A DNA stretch of 15,832 nucleotides, from NCBI GenBank assembly GCA_011523155.1, contig WTHL01000136.1:1-15832 (forward strand), given 5' to 3'. Below are positions 1-7,818 of this stretch, in pieces (the stretch's first letter is position 1; each line of letters begins with the position of its first letter). The translations under genes were made by a program, and so were the position numbers. The notes under the pieces were generated by a model. It was not told where the DNA came from and searched no databases. It saw nothing but the letters and a program-made list of their open reading frames with translations. The DNA comes from Synechococcus sp. PL34863bin_39 (GTDB lineage: Bacteria > Cyanobacteriota > Cyanobacteriia > PCC-6307 > Cyanobiaceae).

Positions 1-1
1 C

Positions 2-544
2 CACTGCACCCGCCTGATCCGTGATCCGGAGCTGCTGGCCAGGCGAGCCGAAGCGGGACGGCCGCCTCAGCCAACAGCCATCGTGGTGACCTCGGGTCTG
101 ACGCCGCAGTTTCCTTCCAGCTGGAGTTTTTTCCGGCAACCCCTGACCCGCTGGTTGCTCTGTGCTGAAACGCCACCACCAGGATCTGCCTGCGCAGGGG
201 GGTTCGAGAGGGTTCTCGCCCCGGCTGCCTCCTGGGAGCTCACGCTTCAGTCCCTCGCCGCCCAGGGCCTGAGCCGCATCGTGCTTCTTGGAGGTGCCCA
301 GCTCGCTGCCTCCTGCCTCAACGAGGATGCTGTCGATGCACTGCAGCTCACCCTCACGCCCCGTGTTCTGGGTGGCGTTCACGGCTGGATTCCCTTCGCT
401 GAGGAGGGCCTTGCTGCGGCGGTATCAGCGCCGGATGCCTGGGTTCTGCAGGGTGCGGATGTGCTGCAGGGTGATGAACTCGTCGTGCGCTACCGGCGCA
501 GGGGACGCCCGATCGATGCCTCCCGGACCGACCGTGCTGGTTAG
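2..544 (+). CDS. RibD-like (RibD C-terminal/DHFR-fold) reductase, 5'-truncated
   Basis: The reading frame is open from the left edge, so the N-terminus is outside the window; about 180 residues are visible. They look like the RibD_C domain, the NADPH-dependent reductase of riboflavin synthesis, which has a dihydrofolate-reductase fold. Supporting landmarks are the RDPELLARR stretch near the left edge, a central IVLLGGAQLAASCL segment (the glycine-rich 'GG' cofactor loop), then VDALQLTLTPRVLGG, the usual 'VDEL...P.lLGG' signature. The domain ends close to the stop, as expected. Whether a deaminase domain precedes it cannot be seen. Cyanobacteria carry both full RibD and stand-alone RibD_C-like proteins, and the RDPELL-type lead-in looks more like the stand-alone type, but that is inference. 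It lies 15 bp upstream of the next gene on the same strand and is probably co-transcribed with it. Confidence 0.75.
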   Translation, partial: HCTRLIRDPELLARRAEAGRPPQPTAIVVTSGLTPQFPSSWSFFRQPLTRWLLCAETPPPGSACAGGFERVLAPAASWELTLQSLAAQGLSRIVLLGGAQLAASCLNEDAVDALQLTLTPRVLGGVHGWIPFAEEGLAAAVSAPDAWVLQGADVLQGDELVVRYRRRGRPIDASRTDRAG

Positions 545-559
545 GGTCCAGCCAATCGC

Positions 560-1771
560 ATGCGTCCGTTGGTCATGACGGCGTTGTCTGCTCGCTGGCA
601 TCGTTCACTCCGGGAGATTCCGAAGCCGCACTGGGAGCGCCTGGTGGATGACCCGACCATTCCCTTTTATCGCTGGGACTGGCTGGTCGCGCTTGAGGAT
701 TCGGGAAGTATTGCCCCTGACCAGGGCTGGCAGCCTCTGCATCTCTCTCTCTGGCGCGATCAACAACTGGTGGGCTTCGCTCCGCTTTATCTCAAAGGTC
801 ACAGCTACGGCGAGTTCGTGTTTGATCAGTCCTTTGCCCGATTGGCCGCCGACCTTGGACAGCGTTACTACCCCAAGCTGGTGGGGATGAGCCCTGTCAG
901 CCCGGTGCAGGGGTATCGCTTCCATCTCGCGGCTGAGGAGGATCCCGCCGCGCTCACGGCGTTGATGCTGCAGTTGATTGATCAGTTTGCGGCGCGCAAC
1001 GGAATCCTCAGCTGCAACTTTCTCTACGTCGACCCGGCCTGGCAGTCGCTTGCCGAAGCGGCCGGCTGCTCCACCTGGGTCAATCACCAGAGTCTCTGGA
1101 GCGCCGAAGGCCAACGGAGCTTCGCCGACTATCTCGCCGGTTTCAACGCGAATCAGCGTCGCAACATCAAGCGGGAGCGTCGGGCTGTGCAACGGGCCGG
1201 GATCGAGGTCACCCCCCTGGCCGGTGACGACCTCGATCGGTCACTTCTGCAGCAGATGCACCGCTTTTACGAACAGCATTGCGCCCGATGGGGCATGTGG
1301 GGCAGCAAATATCTCGAACCCACTTTCTTCGATCAGTTGGCCAGTCCTGAGTTGCGTCGTCATGTCGTGCTCTTCAGTGCCCATCGGGGGGATCCCCATG
1401 AGCCTGTCGCCATGTCGCTGTGCATCCACGATCAGCGCCGTCTCTGGGGGCGCTACTGGGGCAGCGATGAGGAGATTGACTGTCTTCACTTTGAAGTCTG
1501 TTACTACGCACCGATCGAGTGGGCGCTCAACCAGGGTCTGCGCAGCTTCGACCCCGGGGCGGGTGGATCACACAAACGGCGCCGGGGGTTCGTCGCACAA
1601 CCCCGTTCCAGCCTTCACCGCTGGTACCACCCCGAGATGGATGGTCTGCTCCGTCGCTGGCTCCCCCGGGCGAATGCCTTGATGGCGGAGGAGATCGAGG
1701 CGATCAATGCGGAACTGCCGTTCAAGGCTGAGCCGCCGTCGCTCTCGTTTGTAGTCTCTGACGATGGCTGA
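560..1771 (+). CDS. FemAB/GNAT-like acyltransferase (DUF482, COG3146 type)
   Basis: The 403-residue protein resembles the DUF482/COG3146 group, often labelled 'peptidogalycan biosynthesis protein' or GNAT N-acetyltransferase and related to FemAB aminoacyl/acyl transferases. Visible hallmarks are an N-terminal segment with HWERL and a WDWLVALEDSGS-like stretch, LYLKGHSYGEFVFDQSFA, the FNANQRRNIKRERR segment (residues about 200-213), MHRFYEQHCARWG, and a C-terminal FDPGAGGSHKRRRGF motif followed by HRWYHPEM. The length fits the family. The biochemical substrate is unknown. The start is the first ATG, 15 bp after the RibD-like gene; a second in-frame ATG five codons later is possible, and neither has a strong ribosome-binding site. 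The last 8 bp overlap the start of the next gene, which suggests translational coupling. No transmembrane segment is evident, so it is probably cytoplasmic. Confidence 0.8.
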   Translation: MRPLVMTALSARWHRSLREIPKPHWERLVDDPTIPFYRWDWLVALEDSGSIAPDQGWQPLHLSLWRDQQLVGFAPLYLKGHSYGEFVFDQSFARLAADLGQRYYPKLVGMSPVSPVQGYRFHLAAEEDPAALTALMLQLIDQFAARNGILSCNFLYVDPAWQSLAEAAGCSTWVNHQSLWSAEGQRSFADYLAGFNANQRRNIKRERRAVQRAGIEVTPLAGDDLDRSLLQQMHRFYEQHCARWGMWGSKYLEPTFFDQLASPELRRHVVLFSAHRGDPHEPVAMSLCIHDQRRLWGRYWGSDEEIDCLHFEVCYYAPIEWALNQGLRSFDPGAGGSHKRRRGFVAQPRSSLHRWYHPEMDGLLRRWLPRANALMAEEIEAINAELPFKAEPPSLSFVVSDDG

Positions 1772-2165
1772 TTCGATCCAAACTGCCGCCTGCGCGGAGC
1801 ATGTTGCATCCCTGGACAACCAGTTGTCACAGCGGTTCATCGCCCTGGATCCTGCTGGTTATTTCCTGATCCGTATTGATCACGATGCCCATGAGCTGAT
1901 CGTGGAGCACTATCGCAACGATGTGGATGACAGGGGGCGTGCCACGGATCCTGACACCGGTGAGGTGCTCAGTTGCCGGGGAGGTGCCCCCCGATCAGCG
2001 GATGCTGTGTTGCGTGCCCCGACGGCAAAGGCGATGGGCATCCAGCTCACGGAGGGTGATGCACCGCATCCCCTGACCCGGCTGGATCATGCGCTCTATC
2101 TCGGCCGCGAACTTCAGAAGGCCGAGCAGGCGATGCTGGCGGGGCAGTCCTACGTCCAGGATTGA
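1764..2165 (+). CDS. DUF4346 family protein
   Basis: This 133-residue soluble protein matches what I know of DUF4346, a small family common in cyanobacteria and of unknown function. Diagnostic segments are LDPAGYFLIRIDHDAHELIVEHY, then NDVDDRGRATDPDTGEVLSC, and a helical C-terminal part around LDHALYLGRELQKAEQAML. It is acidic, with no signal peptide or membrane segment. The ATG overlaps the end of the upstream acyltransferase gene by 8 bp, so the two are very likely translated from one message. The only context clue to its job is this coupling to the FemAB-like and RibD-like genes. I assign no reaction to it. Confidence 0.75.
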   Translation: MADSIQTAACAEHVASLDNQLSQRFIALDPAGYFLIRIDHDAHELIVEHYRNDVDDRGRATDPDTGEVLSCRGGAPRSADAVLRAPTAKAMGIQLTEGDAPHPLTRLDHALYLGRELQKAEQAMLAGQSYVQD

Positions 2166-2198
2166 ACCTGCAGGATGGCTCCCGCGGCGGCTGTTCAG

Positions 2199-2260
2199 AA
2201 CCGGCTGTTGTCCAGGCCGGTTGTGGTCAGCCCGGTTGTTGTTCAAACCGGTTGGAGTTC
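2199..2260. repeat. Four imperfect ~16-bp tandem repeats with inverted-repeat potential
   Basis: CCGG(C/T)TG cores begin at 2201, 2217, 2232 and 2248, giving a period of 15-16 bp, and each is followed by a G/T-rich tail ending in a TC(C)A-like triplet. AACCGGC (2199-2205) is perfectly complementary to GCCGGTT (2216-2222) across a 10-nt loop, and AACCGGTT (2247-2254 region) is itself a palindrome, so several alternative hairpins can form. The cluster lies between two convergent genes, and its last copy runs into the C-terminal codons of the radical SAM gene. There is no T-tract, so a role as an intrinsic terminator is not demonstrated. Confidence 0.5.
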
Positions 2261-3817
2261 GCGGGAGCTGCTCGGTTCCTCGGGAGGAAGAGATTCCAGT
2301 TGTTCGCGAATCTCACGTTGCACGATCCCGCGATATTCGAGGAAGTGCTCATTGTGGGCAAGCACAGAGATGAACTGCTCGAGCAGTGCTGGATTGCGAC
2401 GGGCCATGCTGATGACGTATCTCCAGAACCGTGTCCTGGTGCTGCGTTTCACCCCCTGACGCCACACCACGATTGAGAGGGCTCGCAGGTCGATGAGGCT
2501 GGGCAGCTTGGCAGCGGCCTTCCAGCGGGGTGCCCCCATCTTCAGGTAGTAGGAGTAGACGCGATCCATGTAAGCGTTGGGCTCATACAGGGCGCAGAAC
2601 GCCTCGACGTACTCGTTGGCGATGTCGCGGATCGGACGGGTGGGCTTGAAATTGAGAAGGTTGGTCTGATTGACGCCTTTGGCTGCATCCTTGTCCTGGA
2701 TCAGGCGACCTTCTTTTTCCAGTCGATACCAGAGCGCCGTATTAGGGAGTGCCTGAAGCATGCCCATCATCGCGGCAGGGATCCCTGTGCGGGTCACGAA
2801 ATCGACGATGCGGTGGCCGGCGCCGTCTTTCTCACCGTCGAAACCGATGATGAAGCCGGCCATCACCCGAATGCCGTTCGCGGTGATGCGGTCGACTGCG
2901 GCATCGAGCGGATTGCGGGTGTTCTGTACCTTCCGGGCGGTCTCGAGGCTGGATTCGTCCGGGGTCTCGATGCCAAGAAACACGCTCTCGAAGCGGGCAT
3001 CGTGCATCATCCGCATCATTTCCTCGTCATCCGCAAGGTCAACGGATGCTTCGGTTGTGAAGCTGAAGGGATAACCGCGTTCCTGCTGCCAGCTTTTGAT
3101 CTGTGGCAGAAGCAGTTTGGCGTTGCGCTTGTTGCCGATGAAGTTGTCGTCGACAAGGAAGATGGATCGCCGCCAGCCAAGGTCATAGAGCCTCTGAAGC
3201 TCACCGATCAGCTGCTCCGGGGTCTTGGTACGGGGCTTGCGTCCGTAGAGAACAATGATGTCGCAGAACTCACAGTTGAACGGGCAGCCTCTGGAGAACT
3301 GCACGCTCATCGAGTCATAGGCATCGAGCTCAAGCAGATCGAAGCGTGGAATCGGTGTGGCGGTGACATCCGGTTTATCTCCCTCGGCACTGAAGCGACC
3401 GCTTCGTTCGCCCCGCTGGATGGCGCTGACGAACTGGGGAAGGGTGATCTCTCCCTCATCGAGAACTTTGAAATCGGCTTCTACGATCTCGGGTGCATCC
3501 GGGGTGGAGCTGGCGTAGGGGCCTCCCACGGCCACCAGCAGTCCGCGTCGCTTGGCCTCGCGGATCTGAACCTGCATGTCGTCCTTCTGGACAATCATGC
3601 CCGAGATCACAACCAGTTCAGCCCACTCCCATTCCGCCTCTGTGACGTCCCGGACATTGCGATCGACCAGCTTCATCTCCCAGTCCTGAGGGAGAAGGGC
3701 CGCAACCGTGGCGAGACCCAGGGGTGGAAGGAGCACCTTGCGGTTCACAAGCTCCAGAATCTTTTCGTAGCTCCAGAACGTTTTCGGGAACTGGGGATAG
3801 AGAAAAAGAGTGCGCAT
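2243..3817 (-). CDS. B12-binding-domain radical SAM protein (DUF4070-like C-terminus)
   Basis: The 524-residue protein begins with a Rossmann-like B12-binding-type region (residues about 1-140: MRTLFLYPQFPKTFW, PPLGLATVAALL, LVDRNVRD, AVGGPYASS). A radical SAM core follows, with the iron-sulfur motif C178-x3-C182-x2-C185 in RGCPFNCEFCDI, then LVDDNFIGN, TTEASVDLADD and VFLGIETPDESSLE (SAM/TIM-barrel strands). The C-terminus resembles DUF4070. Family members such as HpnP, HpnJ and BchE do methylation or ring chemistry, but the substrate here cannot be named. The N-terminal domain lacks a visible DxHxxG cobalamin-ligand motif (LVDRNV is in its place), as in several relatives, so B12 use is inferred only from the fold. 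The start is an ATG with no clear ribosome-binding site. It is monocistronic, convergent with the DUF4346 gene and divergent from petL. Confidence 0.85.
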   Translation of the reverse strand: MRTLFLYPQFPKTFWSYEKILELVNRKVLLPPLGLATVAALLPQDWEMKLVDRNVRDVTEAEWEWAELVVISGMIVQKDDMQVQIREAKRRGLLVAVGGPYASSTPDAPEIVEADFKVLDEGEITLPQFVSAIQRGERSGRFSAEGDKPDVTATPIPRFDLLELDAYDSMSVQFSRGCPFNCEFCDIIVLYGRKPRTKTPEQLIGELQRLYDLGWRRSIFLVDDNFIGNKRNAKLLLPQIKSWQQERGYPFSFTTEASVDLADDEEMMRMMHDARFESVFLGIETPDESSLETARKVQNTRNPLDAAVDRITANGIRVMAGFIIGFDGEKDGAGHRIVDFVTRTGIPAAMMGMLQALPNTALWYRLEKEGRLIQDKDAAKGVNQTNLLNFKPTRPIRDIANEYVEAFCALYEPNAYMDRVYSYYLKMGAPRWKAAAKLPSLIDLRALSIVVWRQGVKRSTRTRFWRYVISMARRNPALLEQFISVLAHNEHFLEYRGIVQREIREQLESLPPEEPSSSRELQPV

Positions 3818-3963
3818 TGTGAACGACGCGACGGGTCGGAAACGAGAAGAGCTGTGCTGCTGGAGAGGAAGCAGGTCGCCTGCAGGGGGGAGGACCCGTC
3901 TGAAGTTCCGGTGCTGAGGTTGGTCAACCTTAATGCGTATGTGGCGTTGAACGACCTTGTGTC

Positions 3964-3972
3964 TGATCTAAT
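3964..3972 (+). promoter_or_regulatory. Possible extended -10 promoter of petL
   Basis: TGATCTAAT fits an extended -10 element (TGnTATAAT) with one mismatch in the hexamer (TCTAAT, 3967-3972). A TTGAAC lies upstream at 3947-3952, but its 14-bp spacing is shorter than ideal, so the extended TG would have to compensate. Transcription would start near 3979, leaving a leader of about 17 nt before the proposed GTG start at 3996. Confidence 0.35.
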
Positions 3973-3995
3973 GGTCAGGTCTTGCCAATGATCTT

Positions 3996-4088
3996 GTGGG
4001 CGTCGTCTTCTACCTGGCTCTGGTTGGTGCTGGTCTGGTCACCGCAGCTGTCATCGGTGGTGTTCTCCGCGGCATCAAGCTGATCTGA
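3996..4088 (+). CDS. petL: Cytochrome b6f complex subunit PetL (30-aa, GTG start)
   Basis: This small ORF encodes a 30-residue, single-span membrane peptide: GVVFYLALVGAGLVTAA followed by a glycine-rich stretch and a C-terminal LRGIKLI. PetL proteins are about 30-32 residues, with an N-terminal VFY-like or AYI-like start, one hydrophobic helix and a C-terminus ending in K/R-L-I; in cytochrome b6f they sit at the periphery of the complex and stabilise the dimer. Codon pattern supports coding: first positions are mostly G, and third positions are mostly C, G or T. The frame is closed by TAA at 3969, and the only conventional start left is GTG 3996. An out-of-frame ATG at 3988 gives an unrelated 31-residue peptide that looks less like a real protein. 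The gene is convergent with the MFS gene, 31 bp away. Family call moderately sure; start less so. Confidence 0.62.
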   Translation: MGVVFYLALVGAGLVTAAVIGGVLRGIKLI

Positions 4089-4119
4089 CGCCCCTGGTCA
4101 GCGCTCAGCACCGCTGGGT

Positions 4120-5352
4120 TCATGACCTGACCGTTACGGGCGTCAGGCGAACTCTGCCTCGTTTCACCATTTCGCCCCCGGCGCAGGCCAGACCCAGGCT
4201 TCCGGCCAGCACGAAGGTGTTGTTCAGTCCGATGGTCATGGTCAGCATCGCTGCCACCAGCCCGCTGAGCCCGCCTCCGCCTAGAAACGCGATCTGGCTC
4301 AGCCCGGCCATCCGGCCCCGGATCACCTGAGGTGATCCGATCTGGGTGATCAGGTTTGCACTGCTCAGCAGTCCCGCCGTGCCTGCCCCGATGAAAAATG
4401 CCATCGGGAGGACGAGAGGCAGATCCCCGCGAGCGGCCATGCCCAGCTGTGCCAGGGCTGTGATCATTCCGAAGCAGGCCAGGGTCAAGAGGGGTCTGCG
4501 ACTGAAGCGGTGGCTGTTGCGCTGAAGCACAATCCCACCAGTGATGCTGCCTGCCGCCAGCACACTGGTGAACAGTCCGAGATCCGTTGGTGCCGGCCCC
4601 AGTGCATCGGCCGCAATCAGCGGTGCCAGACCTGGATGAAAGAACCCGATCACGCAGATCAGTGCCGTGAACTTGAGCACCTGACGCAGGACGGAGCCAC
4701 AGTCGCGCCAGGCGGCCAGAAGGGTGGAATTGGCCTCGTCGGTGCTGCGCTCCTCCAGACTCCGATTCGGTTGCAGGAGCCAGACGACGCTGGCGATTGG
4801 CAGCAGATAGCTCAGGGCGTCAATGGTCAGGGCGGTGGCCGGGCCTGTGAAGGCCACAAGCCACCCACCCAGCGGAGGGCCCACCAGCTTGCCCACATTG
4901 AAGACGACCGAAAAGCTGGTGAGATAGGGAGCCAGTTGCCTGGGGTCTTCGACCAGAAGCGCGCAGTATTTGTTGCGAGCCGTGAGTTCGTAGGCCCCCG
5001 CGATGCCCATCAGAAGTGTGCTGGTCAGCAGCATCGCCACCTGGGCGGAGCCGGAGACCAGCGGTATGGCCACAGCGCCGAGCAGGCCTGCGCCCAGCAG
5101 GGCCCACTGGGCCTGCACCAGAACGCGCTCGCATCCGACTCGGTCGGTCCGAACACCGGCAGGTCCGCTCACCAGGAGTGTCGGCAGCGACAGCAGGGCG
5201 AAATGCAACGCCAGCAGCATCGGGTTCCTGGTGCCGTCCATCAGGATCCAGCCCTTCGCTGTGAGCCCTGCGAACGATCCGGCCGTGCTGACCCCCGAGG
5301 CCAGTAGAAAGATGTTCCGTTGGCGGAGATGCCACCGGGCACTGGCATTCAT
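4120..5352 (-). CDS. MFS transporter, EntS/MFS_3-like exporter
   Basis: The 410-residue protein is highly hydrophobic, with about 11-12 predicted membrane spans, and resembles the MFS_3/enterobactin-exporter-like branch of the major facilitator superfamily. Visible features are [26 protein letters not shown] at the N-terminus, a loop with [17 protein letters not shown] (the cytoplasmic loop 2-3 region, where MFS proteins carry a G-x3-D-R motif), the [11 protein letters not shown] segment, [17 protein letters not shown] (family motif of helix 5) and a polar central loop around [14 protein letters not shown]-terminal half with [23 protein letters not shown] follows. Substrate is unknown; a siderophore or other small molecule would fit the subfamily, but that is inference. 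Its ATG overlaps the rimO stop codon by 4 nt (ATGA), so it is probably translated from the rimO message. Confidence 0.8.
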   Translation of the reverse strand: MNASARWHLRQRNIFLLASGVSTAGSFAGLTAKGWILMDGTRNPMLLALHFALLSLPTLLVSGPAGVRTDRVGCERVLVQAQWALLGAGLLGAVAIPLVSGSAQVAMLLTSTLLMGIAGAYELTARNKYCALLVEDPRQLAPYLTSFSVVFNVGKLVGPPLGGWLVAFTGPATALTIDALSYLLPIASVVWLLQPNRSLEERSTDEANSTLLAAWRDCGSVLRQVLKFTALICVIGFFHPGLAPLIAADALGPAPTDLGLFTSVLAAGSITGGIVLQRNSHRFSRRPLLTLACFGMITALAQLGMAARGDLPLVLPMAFFIGAGTAGLLSSANLITQIGSPQVIRGRMAGLSQIAFLGGGGLSGLVAAMLTMTIGLNNTFVLAGSLGLACAGGEMVKRGRVRLTPVTVRS

Positions 5353-6746
5353 GAGGCGCCGCGCGCCGCTGCAACCATGTCTGAGGCTCCCACGATCCTG
5401 CCCGTCAGGTCGTACACATCGGATCCGGTGATCTGAACCGGCACCATCGTGCCGGGCCCGGCCTGGAGACCGTTTTCACCGGGCTGGATCAGCACCTCCC
5501 CATCCACTTCAGGGGCAAACCGAGCGCAACGGCCGATCATCTCTCCGGAACCGGGGTTGTGCTGTTCCACCAGCACGTCGACGGTGCGACCCACCCAGCT
5601 GGCATTGCCCGCAGCCGAGATCGGTTGCTGCAACGTCATGATCCGGTCCTTGCGAGCGATGGCGATGTCATCGGGAACCCGATTCGCCAGCTTGGCCGCC
5701 GGTGTGCCGTCTTCGGGCGAGAAGGTGAAGACTCCGACATGGTCAAACCGCTGCCGCTCGATGAAGGATGCGAGGTGCTCGAACTGCGATTCCGTTTCAC
5801 CGGGAAAACCCACAATCAGCGTGGTTCGCAGGATCGCATCGGGCAGTTGACGTCGGATCTCCTCGAGAAGTCGATCGTTGACATCCGCCTGCCAGGGACG
5901 ATTCATCGCCCGAAGCACATCTGGATGACTGTGCTGCAGTGGGAGATCCAAATAGGGCAGGACATTCGGCACCTCGCGATAGGCCGCCAGAACATCCGGG
6001 GTCAGGCCCGTGGGGTAGGCGTAGTGAACACGGATCCAGGGGATCTCGACTTCGCCAAGGGCCCGGAGCAGATCCGCAAGGCGCGGTTTGCCATAGAGAT
6101 CGAGCCCGTAATTGGTGGTGATCTGACTGATCAGCACGAGTTCCTGCACCCCCTGGGCTGCCAGCTGATGGGCTTCCGCCACGATCGACTCGATCGGTCT
6201 TGAGCGCTGGTCACCGCGAAGGTGGGGAATGATGCAGAAGGCACATCGGTAGTCACAGCCCTCCGCCACCTTGAGGTAGGCCACGGCCTCACCGGTGGTG
6301 CGGTAACGCGGCAGCGTCTCATCTCCGACAAACGTGGGGGTCTGGCTGACCCGTTTGACCCGTTCGCCGGCTTCAACCCGTTTCAGCACATCGACAATGT
6401 GCTGATAATCGCCGGTTCCGACGATGGCTTTGGCCTCTGGCAGGGAGTCGAGCAGTTCGTCCTGGAAATGCTGGGCCAGGCAGCCGGCAATGATCAACTC
6501 CTTGCCCTGTTCCGCCAGACCCACGAGCGTGCGCACGGATTCTTCGCGGGCGTCCTGAATGAAGCTGCAGGTGTTGACCACAACCACATTGGCGTCATTT
6601 TCATCGCTGCTCACCCCGTAGCCCGCTTCGGCCAGGAGGCCGAGCATGTGCTCGGTATCGACGCGGTTCTTCTCGCAGCCGAGGTGGGCGAAGGCGACGG
6701 TCGGTCGCGCCGAAGTCTCTTCTGCGTTCCGCACCTCGCCGGCCAT
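5349..6746 (-). CDS. rimO: Ribosomal protein S12 methylthiotransferase RimO
   Basis: RimO is a radical SAM enzyme with two 4Fe-4S clusters that adds a methylthio group to an aspartate of ribosomal protein S12. The 465-residue product has the N-terminal UPF0004 domain with its three cluster cysteines (C24 in HLGCEKN, C60 in NTCSF, C89 in AGCLA). The radical SAM core has C164-x3-C168-x2-C171 ([10 protein letters not shown]) with IIPHLRG after it, and a C-terminal TRAM domain (about residues 390-455). [12 protein letters not shown] and [12 protein letters not shown] distinguish RimO from its tRNA-modifying relative MiaB. I prefer the ATG at 6746. A TTG at 6761 would add five residues and has an AAGGTG-like site 5 nt upstream (6767-6772), so that start is also possible. 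The gene is divergent from the VKOR fusion and overlaps the MFS gene by 4 nt. Confidence 0.93.
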   Translation of the reverse strand: MAGEVRNAEETSARPTVAFAHLGCEKNRVDTEHMLGLLAEAGYGVSSDENDANVVVVNTCSFIQDAREESVRTLVGLAEQGKELIIAGCLAQHFQDELLDSLPEAKAIVGTGDYQHIVDVLKRVEAGERVKRVSQTPTFVGDETLPRYRTTGEAVAYLKVAEGCDYRCAFCIIPHLRGDQRSRPIESIVAEAHQLAAQGVQELVLISQITTNYGLDLYGKPRLADLLRALGEVEIPWIRVHYAYPTGLTPDVLAAYREVPNVLPYLDLPLQHSHPDVLRAMNRPWQADVNDRLLEEIRRQLPDAILRTTLIVGFPGETESQFEHLASFIERQRFDHVGVFTFSPEDGTPAAKLANRVPDDIAIARKDRIMTLQQPISAAGNASWVGRTVDVLVEQHNPGSGEMIGRCARFAPEVDGEVLIQPGENGLQAGPGTMVPVQITGSDVYDLTGRIVGASDMVAAARGAS

Positions 6747-6870
6747 GGACAGAGCTCGCAATTCTTCACCTTACGGTTGCGTGCCCGAGGGGTCGCGGAG
6801 ATCCGTCGGAATGCGATGCGGGTGGAACCCGTGGAGTGCTGTCAGACTTGCTCGCATCTGATTCGCCTTC

Positions 6871-7812
6871 ATGGCCACGACTCGCCTCACCAGTCGCCGC
6901 CGCCAGGACCCCGGTTCGAAGTGGGTCCGGATCGCCATGGCCGTGCTGGCCACGGTGGGCCTGATCGATACGGGATCGATCACGCTCAAGCGCTGGGGTC
7001 TGCTGGGACAGCTCACCTGCCCGGTTGGAGGCGACGGCTGCGACAAGGTGCTGAGCAGTGCCTGGGGCACCTTGTTCCAGGGGGATGGGTTCAGCATTCC
7101 GCTCTCATTCGCGGGGGTGCTGGCCTACCTCGCGGTGCTGGTGATGGCCATCGTGCCCCTGCTCCCTGGGCTGGCTGAGAACAAGACCGAGCTCTCGCGC
7201 CGCACCTGGTGGGGGCTGTTCGTGGCGTCGCTTTCCATGGCGATGTTCAGCCTGGCGCTGATCGGGCTGATGGTCTTCAAGATCCAGGCGTTCTGCTTCT
7301 TCTGCGTGCTGTCGGCTGTGGTCTCGGTCACCCTGCTGGTGCTCGTCCTCGTGGGTGGTGGATGGGACGATCCAGGGCCGTTGCTGTTTCGGGGGGTGCT
7401 TCTCGCCCTGGCGGTGCTGATGGGAAGCCTGATCTGGATCTCTGTGGTGGATCCTGACCGTCCCGATGCTCCCGTTGCCGGCCTCCGCTCCGCTCCCGTT
7501 GTAACCACCGTTAGCAATCCCTCCCAGGAGGCCCTGGCGGACCATCTCACCGCCACCGGAGCTGTGCTCTACACCGCCTACTGGTGCCCCCATTGCCACG
7601 ACCAGAAACAGCTCTTCGGCAAGCAGGCCAGCGACAAGCTTGTTGTGGTCGAATGCGCCCCTGACGGCGTTGATGCGCAGCCCAAGCTCTGTACGTCCAA
7701 GGGCATCGAAGGGTTCCCCTCCTGGGAGATCGACGGGTCGCTGGATTCCGGTGTCAAATCCCTGGAGCAACTCGCTGGGCTCTCCAACTACAAAGGCCCC
7801 TCCGACTTCTGA
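6871..7812 (+). CDS. VKOR-thioredoxin fusion (vitamin K epoxide reductase family)
   Basis: The 313-residue protein joins a membrane VKOR domain (residues about 18-195, four to five spans) to a C-terminal thioredoxin-like domain facing the lumen/periplasm. VKOR passes electrons from substrate disulfides to quinone. The expected cysteines are all present: the loop pair C50/C57 (TCPVGGDGC), the quinone-proximal CxxC at C142/C145 (FCFFC), the thioredoxin CPHC at C239/C242 (YWCPHC), plus a further pair C262/C274 that may form a structural disulfide. This architecture is typical of cyanobacteria, where the protein helps form disulfides in lumenal and periplasmic proteins. Ser/Ala-rich loops separate the two domains. 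The ATG start has no obvious ribosome-binding site. It is divergent from rimO (the gap of about 110-125 bp must hold both promoters) and ends 6 bp from the end of nadB. Confidence 0.92.
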   Translation: MATTRLTSRRRQDPGSKWVRIAMAVLATVGLIDTGSITLKRWGLLGQLTCPVGGDGCDKVLSSAWGTLFQGDGFSIPLSFAGVLAYLAVLVMAIVPLLPGLAENKTELSRRTWWGLFVASLSMAMFSLALIGLMVFKIQAFCFFCVLSAVVSVTLLVLVLVGGGWDDPGPLLFRGVLLALAVLMGSLIWISVVDPDRPDAPVAGLRSAPVVTTVSNPSQEALADHLTATGAVLYTAYWCPHCHDQKQLFGKQASDKLVVVECAPDGVDAQPKLCTSKGIEGFPSWEIDGSLDSGVKSLEQLAGLSNYKGPSDF

Positions 7813-7818
7813 TCCTGC

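Noticed and set aside
2813..3991. 392-codon open frame on the plus strand, antisense to the radical SAM gene
   Set aside because: It is the complement of a clearly recognisable radical SAM protein in GC-rich DNA, and its translation shows no family motif.
3971..3991. Six-codon upstream ORF (ATG 3971 to TGA 3989-3991) before petL
   Set aside because: Too short to test, and it probably lies partly upstream of or at the predicted transcript start.
4096..4127. Nested inverted repeats GGTCA..TGACC and CAGCG..CGCTG between petL and the MFS gene
   Set aside because: The stems are only 5 bp with long loops and no T-tract, too weak to call a terminator.
6222..7178. 318-codon plus-strand open frame crossing rimO and the VKOR gene
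   Set aside because: It runs antisense through rimO and out of frame through the VKOR fusion, both well supported; no motif is visible.
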